From Carboxylicivirga sp. M1479 (GTDB lineage Bacteria; Bacteroidota; Bacteroidia; Bacteroidales; Marinilabiliaceae): a stretch of DNA of 45,484 nucleotides. The position numbers were made by a program, and so were the translations under genes. Positions 32,526 to 42,530 of the stretch are shown one piece after another. A model generated the notes under the pieces. The model was given only the letters and a program-made list of their open reading frames with translations, made no database searches and was not told the DNA's origin. The DNA lies in assembly GCF_007097485.1 (NCBI RefSeq), contig NZ_VKDE01000036.1, positions 1 through 45,484 on the forward strand. Direction: 5' to 3'. The first letter of the stretch is position 1, and each line of letters begins with the position of its first letter.

Positions 32526-33818
32526 TCACGTTTTATTACTCATCTTGTTTTTATAGGGCGATATAAGAATACGCAAGGATTGGTCGCGAGAGAAATAGCT
32601 TTGCGCCCAATTAACAAAAATGAAAAACCTGTTTTTTACACCTACTATTGCCATTAGATGAACAAAAAGCCATAAGAACCAGGCAAAAACGCCCGAAAAA
32701 CTGATTCCTGGCAAATCAGCAACTGCCATGTTGCGCCCGATGGTTGCCAAGCTTCCCTTATCGGTGTATGTAAATGGTTTCCATGAGCCTTTGGTTTTGA
32801 GGTTAAACGCCAAACAATTAGCTTGCTGAATAGCTACCTGCGCCACCTGCGGATGTCCAGCCTCATATTTTTTGTCGCCAAAAACTAAACAGGCATCTCC
32901 GATGGCAAAAATATTTTCAACTCCCAGTACCTTGTTATACTTATCAACCTGCAAACGATTACCTCTGCCATAGCTATCGGCTCCAATTCCATTCGTTCTT
33001 CTGCCTGAGACTCCAGCTGTCCAGATTAAATTTTTAGTGTATAATTCGTGCTTATTTTGCAATGTGATTTTATCGCCGTCGTAATCGGCAATGGCCGTAT
33101 TTAAGTTAACCTCAACCCCAAGCCTATCCAAAAACTCGAGAGCCTTAGTGCCAGATGATCCCGACATACCATTGAGCAAACGAGGACTCGCTTCATATAA
33201 GTATATTTTCATCCGACTAAAGTCCAATTCCGGATAATCCTTGGGTAAAACATACCGACGCATCTCAGCTATTGAACCAGCCAACTCCACTCCTGTTGGG
33301 CCTCCTCCTACAATCACAACTGACATTAATTTAGCTTGCTCCTGTGGGTCTTCCGTAAGGTTGGCTTTTTCAAACGACGACAAGATTCTATTTCGTAAGT
33401 TAATGGCCTCAGCTGTACTTTTCATGGGTAAGCTATTAACCTCCAGATTAGTATTACCAAAGTAATTGGTATTCACCCCATTGGCAAACACCAGATAGTC
33501 GTACGACAGTTGACCAGCTTTGGTCTGTATTTGTTTAGCTGCCACATCAACTCTCAACAACTCGGTTTGCCTAAAATGAAGATTGCTATGTGTTTGAAAT
33601 ATTTTACGAACCGGAAACGAAATAGAACTTGGCTCAATACCCGAAGCCGCCACCTGATAAAATAATGGTTGAAACTGATGGAAGTTTTGCTTGTCGATGA
33701 CCACCACCTGATAAGGAGATCCACTCAATTTACGGGCTAGTTTTAATCCGCCAAAACCGGCTCCTATAATTACAATGCGCTGTTTATTATTACGAGGTAA
33801 ATTAAAGTTGTTTTCCAT
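32526..33818 (-). CDS. ndh: Type II NADH dehydrogenase (NDH-2)
   Basis: 430 residues. Non-proton-pumping enzyme that passes electrons from NADH to quinone at the inner face of the membrane. Two Rossmann folds: FAD site IIGAGFGGLKLA (about 16-27) and NADH site VVIVGGGPTGVELAG (about 165-180), with the late FAD motif NIFAIGDACLV around 300. The C-terminal 60 residues (FAWFLWLFVHLMAIVGVKNR) form the hydrophobic membrane anchor. YQVAASGIEPSSISFPVR is a family mark. ATG at 33818. GtrA lies upstream on the same strand with a 95-bp gap. Confidence 0.9.
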   Translation of the reverse strand: MENNFNLPRNNKQRIVIIGAGFGGLKLARKLSGSPYQVVVIDKQNFHQFQPLFYQVAASGIEPSSISFPVRKIFQTHSNLHFRQTELLRVDVAAKQIQTKAGQLSYDYLVFANGVNTNYFGNTNLEVNSLPMKSTAEAINLRNRILSSFEKANLTEDPQEQAKLMSVVIVGGGPTGVELAGSIAEMRRYVLPKDYPELDFSRMKIYLYEASPRLLNGMSGSSGTKALEFLDRLGVEVNLNTAIADYDGDKITLQNKHELYTKNLIWTAGVSGRRTNGIGADSYGRGNRLQVDKYNKVLGVENIFAIGDACLVFGDKKYEAGHPQVAQVAIQQANCLAFNLKTKGSWKPFTYTDKGSLATIGRNMAVADLPGISFSGVFAWFLWLFVHLMAIVGVKNRFFIFVNWAQSYFSRDQSLRILISPYKNKMSNKT

Positions 33819-33913
33819 GGTTTCTTATGTCGTTTTCATCAAAACACAAGTGTCCACAGAAAGTTTATTTATTTGAAGAAAAAAATCGTTAATAAACTTT
33901 AAATAGGAACTCC

Positions 33914-34405
33914 CTATTTTTCATTACTATGAATCTTTACCTTAAACGTAAAATATTTTTGGCACACATAACTGTAGCCCACCACCAGAATTGTGGTTAA
34001 TATTTTTGATATGGTTGGGTATAATCCAAGAATCTCAACAAAAACTTTTAATAGTATATAGTTAAGAATTATACTGCCCAATACGGTTAAGGCATATCGG
34101 ATTAATTGCACCCTACCTTTCAAATTTGAATCGGTAAAAGTGATGTATTTAGATAATAAAAAACCTGTTGCAAAGGTAATTGGGAACACAAAGATAAAAG
34201 CGGCAATATGAGGACTTATAGCGAGGATTCCGGTGTGAACAATCTGTTTATCAAGAATGAAATTGTAAGTGATAAAATATAAAAGGATATCAAAAGCTGT
34301 ATTCGCTCCACCGCAGGCGGCATAGTTAAATGTTTGGCGGGGTAAGTATTTTTGAAATGGTTTATAAAACCAATCTAATAAAAAAAGTATGAGTCTTTTG
34401 AGCAT
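33914..34405 (-). CDS. GtrA-family membrane protein
   Basis: 163 residues with four transmembrane helices in the GtrA pattern: YAACGGANTAFDILLYFITYN, HIAAFIFVFPITFATGFLLSKYI, then YALTVLGSIILNYILLKVF and TILVVGYSYVCQKYFTF. GtrA-like proteins are thought to flip or channel lipid-linked sugars for surface polysaccharides; in this case no glycosyltransferase is next to it. ATG at 34405. Confidence 0.85.
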   Translation of the reverse strand: MLKRLILFLLDWFYKPFQKYLPRQTFNYAACGGANTAFDILLYFITYNFILDKQIVHTGILAISPHIAAFIFVFPITFATGFLLSKYITFTDSNLKGRVQLIRYALTVLGSIILNYILLKVFVEILGLYPTISKILTTILVVGYSYVCQKYFTFKVKIHSNEK

Positions 34406-34538
34406 GCTATAGCTTGAAATCTGTACGAAACAAAGCTACATAAATTTCTATTGTGATAAGGTATTCATGCTGTTTTCGTCACAGCAAGTCACTACTGAAT
34501 TAAGCAAGCCAACAATAATAACTAATTATGTAAGCAGA

Positions 34539-34688
34539 CTATATGCTTAGAACAATCCAGGTAAGAACAATGGCCACCAACATAAATAAACCAATATCCT
34601 TAAAACGATTTATTACAACAGATTGCAATACGCGCTCCTTGGCGTTGTCTACAAATTGTGGTTCGCGGGCTTTTGAATTTTTGGGCAT
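34539..34688 (-). CDS. Small single-span membrane protein
   Basis: 49 residues from ATG 34688: a charged N-terminus (MPKNSKAREPQFVDNAKER) then one transmembrane helix (IGLFMLVAIVLTWIVLSI) to the end. The frame is open further upstream to 34829, but that region is AT-rich and does not look coding. The charged head and tail-anchored topology are consistent with a real microprotein. No family was recognised, and no promoter box was found, so it is a moderate-confidence call. Confidence 0.45.
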   Translation of the reverse strand: MPKNSKAREPQFVDNAKERVLQSVVINRFKDIGLFMLVAIVLTWIVLSI

Positions 34689-34831
34689 GACAATATGATA
34701 ATGTGTAGGTTGATGGTTTAATTTGATTTTAAAAATAATAGTTATCGACAATAGAACGCTGAAAGCTGCGTGAGAGTTGACGAACACACCAAAATCAATG
34801 ACCAACACACTAAATGTGACGATAAACAAAG

Positions 34832-34858
34832 CCCCTCATGCATCTTGTGCATAAGGGG
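34832..34858 (-). terminator. Terminator of the alpha-2-macroglobulin gene
   Basis: CCCCTCATGCA (34832-34842) and TGCATAAGGGG (34848-34858) form a stem of 11 positions with one mismatch and a 5-nt loop. On the minus strand it is followed by CTTTGTTTA. It lies 25 bp past the stop codon at 34884. Confidence 0.85.
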
Positions 34859-34883
34859 TTAAAGACGTTTCTGAATTCATTTC

Positions 34884-37800
34884 TTATTCTCCGGCTTTAT
34901 TTACATGTACCCATTGTCCAAGTATACGTGCCGATACAGAACTATTATACATTGCTTCACAGCTAATTGCAGGCAGGTAATAACGGCCAGTATAACTTGC
35001 ATTCAGCAACACAACAAATTTCTTATGCTTACCTCGGTCCAGATCAAAATATGAATACACCCTATCATCGCGATAATCACGATAATCAGGTTGGTTTAAT
35101 TCGTGAGCTGATTCAATGTTTTCCATACGGGTATTTCGGATTTCCCAACCTGATGGGAAAATTTGAGTCAAGGCCAAATTATTAACTTGACCAAAATTAC
35201 CAGGATTCTTAACAGTTACTATGGCCATAAAGTCAGTGCCCTGCTCCATGTTTGCCACATCAATGACCGAACCATTCATCGTTTTATACTCCACATTTAC
35301 ATTTAGGTTGGAAGCTACTACAGTTTGATCACTTTCCGCTGGTACTCCTTCCATAATTACACGAGCATACAATAAACCATCTGATAAATTATCAATCCTT
35401 AGCTCACCATCCATGTTCTCGGCATCCAAGTCTACCTGATACAATGGCAATTGCGAATTAACCTTTTCATCTTGACCATTGCATTGCCATTCGAATTTGA
35501 ACTGTTTGCTTACCCCTGATTCGCCAATGAATTTAGATACTGCCAAAAGACAGTAGGCAGTTGTTTGTGTACTCATCCATCGCTGACCAGATAAGGCTTT
35601 GGACATGTTCTGAAGTAGTTCGGCGGCTTCTTTCTTTTTATCCATCAAAACAAGTGTTTCCATTATCATGGCCATGTCGCGTTCTTCTGAACCATAGGTA
35701 TATGAATTATCGCGTTGATTAATAACACTCATCGATGTTTCGCTTATTAAGTCTTGAGCCACCTGCCCATGCCCCGCCAAAGCGTAAGCAGCAGCTAAAC
35801 GCCAGACTGATTGATTGGATAAGCTGGATTGATTACGCATTCGGTTCATGGCACTTAACTCTGGTTCTCCAGCCAAAGCCAATGAATACAAACGATAGGC
35901 CTGTGCCAAATCACGTCCGCGATAAGAGCTATTTCGTCGCCATTGACGTGCTTTTCGTTTCTGATAAGTAATCCATTTATTTTTAAATCCCACAGGCAGG
36001 ATATACCCTTTCTTTTCGGCCTCCAGCATAAAATGTCCTGCATACGTTGTACCCCAATCGGAAGACTCGTAACTACCTAGCCAATATCCCAAACCTCCAT
36101 CGGAACGGATAAAACCCGCTAAACGGTTAATGGCAGCTTTTATATTCTCACTGGTTTTAGCCGCCAATTCGTCGGCATTATCAAGCACATCGGCAAGGTA
36201 TAATTGAGGAAATGCAGCAGACGTTGTTTGTTCGACGCATCCGTGTGGATAACGCAATAAATATTTTAATCGTCGACCAAAATCCAATGGAGGTAGTGCC
36301 GAAACCTCAAGCGTAATTTTATTTGTCCCCGCCATTCCAGGTAATTGATAAGGAAGAGAAGCACTCTTGTTACCATCAATTACAGTACTCTCAATGGTGG
36401 TAATTGGAGGATTCGGATTTCGTACTTCAATCTGAATTTCATCTTTGGCTTTTTCGTTGCCCGATGATGCCAATACTTTTACCTGACCAATACCAATCAA
36501 AGGATTAACTTTTAACTTAAAAGTTACTACCTGCTCACCCTCTTGATCGAAATTTAATTCTTTGGTACCCTCACCAAAAACTTCCATCAGTTCATTACTC
36601 TGCACATGCACTTTTACGTTCTTAATGCCCTTTTTCATGGCAAAAACAGTAACAGGTAAATCAACGGTTTCATTGGGACCTAAAACACGTGGTAAAGTAG
36701 CTAAAACCATCAGCGGATTACGAACGGGCGTTGTTTTCTCAGCTTCCCCATAAGCAACGGCCGAAGATGCTACTACCATGGTGCGTACCGATCCTACATA
36801 ACGCGGCATTTGAAAGCTGTGCTTTTGAGTATCACCCTCCTCCAAATGAAAAGGTCCGAAAAACTTCACCATGGGTTTAAATCGATTGGCCTTTTTACCG
36901 CCTTTTTTACCATCTAATTCGCCATCGCCTCCAATACTGAACATTTGCTCAATCTTTCCGCCGTAGGCACCAATTACATCATCGTATAAATCCCATGTTT
37001 TAACGCCCAAGGCCTCGCGAGCATAAAAATGATTCCATGGTACAGGCGTTTTAAAACGTGTTAAATCAAGCAAGCCATCTTCAACAACAGCCAAAGTATA
37101 ATTCATGGCTCGCCCATCGCGCTCACTAACCTTTATGCTTACTTCCTTTTCAGGCCGCAACTCATCTGGCATTTCTATCTGAGGATAAATGTGAGATTGA
37201 GGATCCTCAGCCACTAATGGAATGACTCCATACATGCGTATTGGCAGATTATTAACTGTTTGCGCATGGGGTTGCAGCAAGGTCAGATGCACATAAGCAT
37301 TTGGTGTCATCTCCTTTGTTACTTCAAAACTAAAGCTATTATCTCCTTTCGTTGGTGTTATCCACCAACTGTTTAGCACTTTATTACCCGTTTCAATGCT
37401 GACTAATGCTCGCCCCTGCCCCGAGGCTGGAAAACTAATTGTGGCCTGTTCTCCCACTGTATATTTTTTCTTATCGGCATTAAAAGCTAACATACTGGCC
37501 GAACTTGGATCTTTCTCTCGACTATTACCAGCCCAGCCAGGCCAATCGACATAAACAGTTTGTCCAGTGGCATGACCATGCACATTGTCCACAACTCGAA
37601 TTAGGTAGCGTCCCCATTCGGGATAATCAACCTTGAAATTAAACTGCCCCTGACCGTTTATTGTATTCAGCTTTCCACTAGTCACCAGGTTTTGATGACG
37701 AGTGCCCACGTAGCTAGCCAAATCATCGGCCGAAGACTCCCACCACCAGCGCCAGCTAACTTTATAGACATAATAGGATAAACCATACAAGCTTTTAGGC

Positions 37801-40427
37801 TCGCCTTTTGCGGATAGACTGACGACTTTAACCGTATGGGTGGTATCAGTTAATAACATTCCCCGTTTATCGCCTGTTGGTGCTTTTACCCCTACAAAAA
37901 CAGGATAAGGTGCATAAGGAACAGTAAAACGATCGATGCTAAAATCGCCACTTTCTTCAAACACACGTGTAATAAACGATGCTTTGAGCATACCTGGGGC
38001 AGCTTCTTTAACATCTATAGCAGCCTTTACCAATGCTTCGCCATTGCTATCTAATTGTCCCTCGTAAATAGTGCTTTCCTCAGAACTAAATCGTCGTGAT
38101 GGATCATCGAAATGATAATCGCTATATTTTTTAAAGCTTGTTTTACTTTGGTTAAGCGTTACTTTAACATCGGCTTTTAAATGACGCGCAATGGCACCAT
38201 GCAACCAATTAACCTTCATCGTACTTAACGATTGATCTTCTGGCACCAGCAAATCAGTATCAAAATCCAGTTTAATTTTTAAGCGATTGGGCTTAACCAT
38301 TTCTACTCGTAGGCCTTTTTCAAAAATACTACCACCAATTTTAATTCGCGCCCGCCACATTCCAGTTGGAGCATCCTTATTGGTAGAGGTTTGAAACACA
38401 TACAGGTTGTTTTCATTAATTGCTTGAACTTGCCTGTTAATGGTTTGTCCGTGCGGATTTACCCATTCGAATACAATCGGATGATTGGCTGGTAAAGCCT
38501 CTCCTTTGTTCTCAAGAATAAAGGAAACAAACAAAGTGTCGCCAGGGCGCCAAACACCACGTTCTCCGTAGATGAAGCCTTTCATGCCCTTTTGCACCTG
38601 CTGACCACTTACATCAAAACGGCTTAATGATAAAGAATTTCCATCATCAAGACGCAAGTATCCGCGCTGCTGATCGTTTTTAGCAATCAACAAAAATGGC
38701 TTTTGTGACACCTTTATGCGTGCTAAACCTTGGGCATCGGTTCGCATTTTGCCAACTAGCTGCATTTGGTAATTAAATACCTCGAGTTCTACACTTGCCA
38801 AAGGCTGTGTGGTGCGTAAATCGTTAACTGCAACCACCACTTCTTTATCTGTCCCTTTTTTAGCAATAATACCAATATCGGAAGCCAAAATATTACGACT
38901 TACCACCTTATTTCTGTAATACATGGGCGAACAAGGGTTTTCACGCTCTCGCCAATCGTAGTAATAATTATCGTTGTAACTATCCCAATAAGAACTATAA
39001 TATTCTGTTGGCTGATCCCAATAAGCTATGTCTTCCTCTGTTAAACCAGCCCCTTCTACTTCCTGTTCATCCGCTTCTACTGCATCGCCACATGGATAAA
39101 CGCTATCTTTCTTACGAATTTTTAGCTCGATATGATAAATCGCTCCTTGCTCAGGTGTAATTAAATCAGCCAAATTAAGTGAAAAGGTATTCCATTGGGT
39201 CAGATCCAAGCTTCGGTCATTATCTAATGGAATTGTTTTTTTGAATATTAGTCGACCCGCACGACGCAACTGGTACTGACCATCCATGCGATTAACCTGA
39301 AGAAAATTGGCGACATTGTTTTCAAATATCTTCACAATGCGCACCTCAACACTTCGAATGCTAACTGCCTTAAATGGAAAAATTAAGCCACTTGATGTTG
39401 GTAAGATGGAACCTTTGCCCAATAATTGAACGTCGGGCTTTGGCGTTTCAAACACCATATCATAGCTGGCCTCAGCTTTATGCACATACCCCAGCACATT
39501 TTTAATTCCCTCGTTAATGCTCACTTTATGCGAACCTGTTAAACGAAATGACGGATATACTTTTACCCTATTTCGCTCTATGACATAACGCAGTTGGGGA
39601 GCATCACTGATGTCGATCAAGCCATTTAAGTTCTGTTGCTCGTCCAATGGATCTGAGAAGATGACTAAAACATGCTGATCGGGCTGCATCACAACTCGAG
39701 TATCAATCACTTTAAAGTCTGTTAGCGATGGAATATCAATGTCATCGCGATCTGATTTTTCTACTCCAATGGCTGATCCTTTGTATTCAATCTGCAGTAC
39801 ACTGCTTTGTTCGCTTCTCTCAACTCCTTTTATCGCGAACTGGTGTTGTTTCTCACTGCTTTGATGTTGCCATTTAATCGTAAGTGACTTCCCGTTTTGA
39901 GATGCCACCAACATATCCTCAACCCGTTCATCATCGATATAATCAGCTAGATTTATATGTCCACGATAAGTATTCATTTTTAGCTCACTGACAACATCGG
40001 GCTCCAAGCCAATGGATTGTACTCTGAAATTCTGTTCTATAACGCTAAAACCAAACTTAAAAACATCATGCTCATCAACAAAAACCTTCGATAAATCAAG
40101 CTCCACCTTAAAAGAAGCTCCCGATGGCAGCCTTTCATCTGGAATAAACTCAAGTGTATACTTATCCAACCAGGACAACTGCCCATTGATATTCGGTTGT
40201 ATTTTTAAAAGTTTTTTATCGGCTGCATCGCCAGTTTGAACTCCTTTTACTGATTCGGAAAACTGAACTTGTACTCTGCCCTCATTAGAAATAACGCCAG
40301 AAGTAAAAGCGCTTACTTTTGAATTAAAAGCAACCTTATCATTACTTGTTTCGGTTTTATTACCACATGCATAACATAGGAGTACAAGCAGATAAATAGA
40401 TGCAAAAAGTTGAATGTGTTTAAACAT
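34884..40427 (-). CDS. Alpha-2-macroglobulin family lipoprotein with thioester
   Basis: 1847 residues, an exported lipoprotein (signal peptide and lipobox ending YAC, Cys21; not the ideal lipobox but acceptable for Bacteroidota). It follows the bacterial A2M order: N-terminal macroglobulin domains (about 30-800), MG/bait region, A2M core (MG7-like around 1190-1290, FKPMVKFFGPFHLEEGDTQ), the thioester domain with GCVEQTTS (Cys1397 and Gln1400), an alpha-helical toroid (about 1370-1660), and the receptor-binding-type C-terminal domain. It is thought to trap proteases that attack the periplasm or outer membrane. The motif CxEQ is intact, so covalent trapping is possible. Many relatives sit beside a PBP1C gene; none is here. 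Confidence 0.9.
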   Translation of the reverse strand: MFKHIQLFASIYLLVLLCYACGNKTETSNDKVAFNSKVSAFTSGVISNEGRVQVQFSESVKGVQTGDAADKKLLKIQPNINGQLSWLDKYTLEFIPDERLPSGASFKVELDLSKVFVDEHDVFKFGFSVIEQNFRVQSIGLEPDVVSELKMNTYRGHINLADYIDDERVEDMLVASQNGKSLTIKWQHQSSEKQHQFAIKGVERSEQSSVLQIEYKGSAIGVEKSDRDDIDIPSLTDFKVIDTRVVMQPDQHVLVIFSDPLDEQQNLNGLIDISDAPQLRYVIERNRVKVYPSFRLTGSHKVSINEGIKNVLGYVHKAEASYDMVFETPKPDVQLLGKGSILPTSSGLIFPFKAVSIRSVEVRIVKIFENNVANFLQVNRMDGQYQLRRAGRLIFKKTIPLDNDRSLDLTQWNTFSLNLADLITPEQGAIYHIELKIRKKDSVYPCGDAVEADEQEVEGAGLTEEDIAYWDQPTEYYSSYWDSYNDNYYYDWRERENPCSPMYYRNKVVSRNILASDIGIIAKKGTDKEVVVAVNDLRTTQPLASVELEVFNYQMQLVGKMRTDAQGLARIKVSQKPFLLIAKNDQQRGYLRLDDGNSLSLSRFDVSGQQVQKGMKGFIYGERGVWRPGDTLFVSFILENKGEALPANHPIVFEWVNPHGQTINRQVQAINENNLYVFQTSTNKDAPTGMWRARIKIGGSIFEKGLRVEMVKPNRLKIKLDFDTDLLVPEDQSLSTMKVNWLHGAIARHLKADVKVTLNQSKTSFKKYSDYHFDDPSRRFSSEESTIYEGQLDSNGEALVKAAIDVKEAAPGMLKASFITRVFEESGDFSIDRFTVPYAPYPVFVGVKAPTGDKRGMLLTDTTHTVKVVSLSAKGEPKSLYGLSYYVYKVSWRWWWESSADDLASYVGTRHQNLVTSGKLNTINGQGQFNFKVDYPEWGRYLIRVVDNVHGHATGQTVYVDWPGWAGNSREKDPSSASMLAFNADKKKYTVGEQATISFPASGQGRALVSIETGNKVLNSWWITPTKGDNSFSFEVTKEMTPNAYVHLTLLQPHAQTVNNLPIRMYGVIPLVAEDPQSHIYPQIEMPDELRPEKEVSIKVSERDGRAMNYTLAVVEDGLLDLTRFKTPVPWNHFYAREALGVKTWDLYDDVIGAYGGKIEQMFSIGGDGELDGKKGGKKANRFKPMVKFFGPFHLEEGDTQKHSFQMPRYVGSVRTMVVASSAVAYGEAEKTTPVRNPLMVLATLPRVLGPNETVDLPVTVFAMKKGIKNVKVHVQSNELMEVFGEGTKELNFDQEGEQVVTFKLKVNPLIGIGQVKVLASSGNEKAKDEIQIEVRNPNPPITTIESTVIDGNKSASLPYQLPGMAGTNKITLEVSALPPLDFGRRLKYLLRYPHGCVEQTTSAAFPQLYLADVLDNADELAAKTSENIKAAINRLAGFIRSDGGLGYWLGSYESSDWGTTYAGHFMLEAEKKGYILPVGFKNKWITYQKRKARQWRRNSSYRGRDLAQAYRLYSLALAGEPELSAMNRMRNQSSLSNQSVWRLAAAYALAGHGQVAQDLISETSMSVINQRDNSYTYGSEERDMAMIMETLVLMDKKKEAAELLQNMSKALSGQRWMSTQTTAYCLLAVSKFIGESGVSKQFKFEWQCNGQDEKVNSQLPLYQVDLDAENMDGELRIDNLSDGLLYARVIMEGVPAESDQTVVASNLNVNVEYKTMNGSVIDVANMEQGTDFMAIVTVKNPGNFGQVNNLALTQIFPSGWEIRNTRMENIESAHELNQPDYRDYRDDRVYSYFDLDRGKHKKFVVLLNASYTGRYYLPAISCEAMYNSSVSARILGQWVHVNKAGE

Positions 40428-40858
40428 AGTGTTTAGGAATAATGATTTGGCTTAAAGTTAATAAAGACTTGAATGAGCCTATGAATTAGTGCCATATATT
40501 TTTTCAATATTTAAGCTGAGTTCTTACAGTTTGCAATAGTCTTGTAAATATTCAGCATTAATAACCCTTAACATGCATGCGTTAGTTTAATTAATCACAC
40601 AAGTTATTAATCACCAGACTTAAACTCATTTATTGAGATTAGTTTAAACGTCTAATTCGAATCCAATTTAAGTATGTTCTATATGTAATTAAGGAAAAAA
40701 TTCTTAATTACACATCACTCTTAATCTGCAACTTAGATAGCGATAGTAATAAAAGTAAAATTTACTCGTAACCATAGTTGCATGCTGCCGTAATAGCGGA
40801 TAAAGACATCTTATTATCGACTTAGTGCGATAATTATTGGGGAATCACACACATAACT
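40428..40858. other. Divergent region between the macroglobulin and receptor genes
   Basis: 431 bp, AT-rich, no gene. It holds promoters for both directions; on the minus strand TAACTTTA (near 40454) is one mismatch from the -7 box, and no exact box was found for the rightward receptor gene. A strong inverted repeat is at 40684-40712. Confidence 0.45.
40684..40712. repeat. 10-bp inverted repeat, possible operator
   Basis: Perfect arms TGTAATTAAG (40684-40693) and CTTAATTACA (40703-40712) with a 9-nt A-rich gap. It lies about 150 bp ahead of the receptor start. It could be a regulator site or a hairpin; no T-tract supports a terminator. Confidence 0.55.
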
Positions 40859-42478
40859 ATGAAAAATCTAAACTTCAGAACAAAGCTGATACTAATTGCT
40901 ATTGTTCCAATATTTGTAGCAATCGGAATTGCTATCTACGTTTCATCTTCAATGCTTAAAAAACAAGGTATTGAAACCTTAGAACGTAAAACAAAAGCCA
41001 TACTAAGTCGAATGGAAGCCGTACGCACATATGTCGCTACCCAATTCGACATTGCAGAGGAAATTAATGAGTTAAAGTCTAAGCATCCAGATGGCAATAT
41101 ACCTAAAGAAGTGAAAATAAGCATGCTCAAAAAGGTGCCTATTTTTGCATCTATGGCAGTGGGCGAAAACAACACCGAAGATGATAATTATAAATTTCGA
41201 GTAGCCTCAGCCAGCGCGCGTAACCCTAATAACTTAGCCAACAAACAGGAAGCTGACTTCATCAAGCAATTCGAAGACGATCCCAGTTTGGTATCCTTAA
41301 GTCATAATAATACATCGAGCAATGAACTATGGGTAATGCGCCCAGTACGTTTATCCGAACAGCAAGGTTGCCTGCAATGCCATGGAGCTCCTGAAACTAG
41401 CCCTTGGGGCAATGGCAAGGACATACTTGGATATGAAATGGAAAACTACACCGATGGGCATATTGTTGGTTTATTCATTATAAAATCGAGCCTTGATGCC
41501 AATTCAAACGATGTGCAAGCCAATATTAGAGCTGCTATTTACAAAATCATACTGATTATGCTATTCGTATTACTAATAGTGGTATTGATTAGCCTCTTGT
41601 TCGTACGAAATACAAGCCTGAAGATTAAGGATATTATTAGGATGAATAAGATGTTGGCTAAAGGTAATTTATCACAAAAAATAAGGGTTAGCGGCAATGA
41701 TGAATTTTCACAAATCGGACGAAATCTAAATGAGATGGTGGACTCGATTAAATCGGTTGTTACATCAGTGAGCCAAACAGCTGCTCTGCTCAATAATGAA
41801 AGTCAAAATACCCAGGTCATTTCCAAACAACTTGCCGATTCATCAAGTTCACAAGCTGCTTCAGTGGAAGAAATATCTGTATCGATGGAAGAAATGACAG
41901 CAAACATTGAAGCCAACGGACAAAATGCCTATTCAACAGAACAAATTGCCAAGGAATCAGCCACTGAAATTAAATCAGGCAACGATTCGTCGAACATGGC
42001 CATCACGTCAATGAATATTATTCGACAAGAGCTATCAAGCATTGAAGAAATTGCCCAACAAACCAATATCCTGTCACTTAATGCATCGGTGGAAGCTGCA
42101 AGAGCAGGCGAATACGGAAATGGTTTTGCAGTTGTAGCGGCTGAAGTACGCAAATTGGCCGAAAGAAGTAAAGATTCGGCATTAAATATTAATAAACGTT
42201 TTTCCGATGGCATGGAAGTAGTTACCACTACGGCCAATAAATTGTCTGAATTAGTGCCAGAGATCAATAAAACCTCTGAACTGGTATCTGAAATTGTTTC
42301 TTCAAGCCGCGAACAGGGTTCAGCCGTTTCTGAAATTAACAATGCCATTCAGGTCTTGAATAATTCAACACAATCCAATGCTCAACTGGCCGAAAACATG
42401 TCAGATAAGGCAATTGAACTCAACCATTCAGCCAATGAATTACAGGAACGCATTTCCTTTTTTACTTTTGAAAAATAA
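40859..42478 (+). CDS. Methyl-accepting receptor with c-haem (Tll0287/DUF3365-like) sensor domain
   Basis: 539 residues. TM1 (about 10-30), a periplasmic sensor domain (about 33-225) with a c-type haem motif CLQCH (Cys171, Cys174, His175) followed by [16 protein letters not shown]2 (about 228-248), a HAMP domain (about 250-300, [17 protein letters not shown]), and an MCP signalling domain whose tip carries [18 protein letters not shown]. There is no C-terminal tether pentapeptide. The haem domain is of the Tll0287/DUF3365 type, linked with redox or gas sensing. No CheA/CheW is in view. The histidine kinase gene 52 bp downstream may be functionally linked. Confidence 0.87.
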   Translation: MKNLNFRTKLILIAIVPIFVAIGIAIYVSSSMLKKQGIETLERKTKAILSRMEAVRTYVATQFDIAEEINELKSKHPDGNIPKEVKISMLKKVPIFASMAVGENNTEDDNYKFRVASASARNPNNLANKQEADFIKQFEDDPSLVSLSHNNTSSNELWVMRPVRLSEQQGCLQCHGAPETSPWGNGKDILGYEMENYTDGHIVGLFIIKSSLDANSNDVQANIRAAIYKIILIMLFVLLIVVLISLLFVRNTSLKIKDIIRMNKMLAKGNLSQKIRVSGNDEFSQIGRNLNEMVDSIKSVVTSVSQTAALLNNESQNTQVISKQLADSSSSQAASVEEISVSMEEMTANIEANGQNAYSTEQIAKESATEIKSGNDSSNMAITSMNIIRQELSSIEEIAQQTNILSLNASVEAARAGEYGNGFAVVAAEVRKLAERSKDSALNINKRFSDGMEVVTTTANKLSELVPEINKTSELVSEIVSSSREQGSAVSEINNAIQVLNNSTQSNAQLAENMSDKAIELNHSANELQERISFFTFEK

Positions 42479-42530
42479 AGTGGTAATATTGTATAAGTCC
42501 CCTTTTCACATTATTCAAACCTAATGCTTA

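Noticed and set aside
34689-34829. Upstream extension of the 49-residue protein
   Set aside because: The extension is AT-rich, hydrophobic and shows no coding pattern; the ATG at 34688 is a better start.
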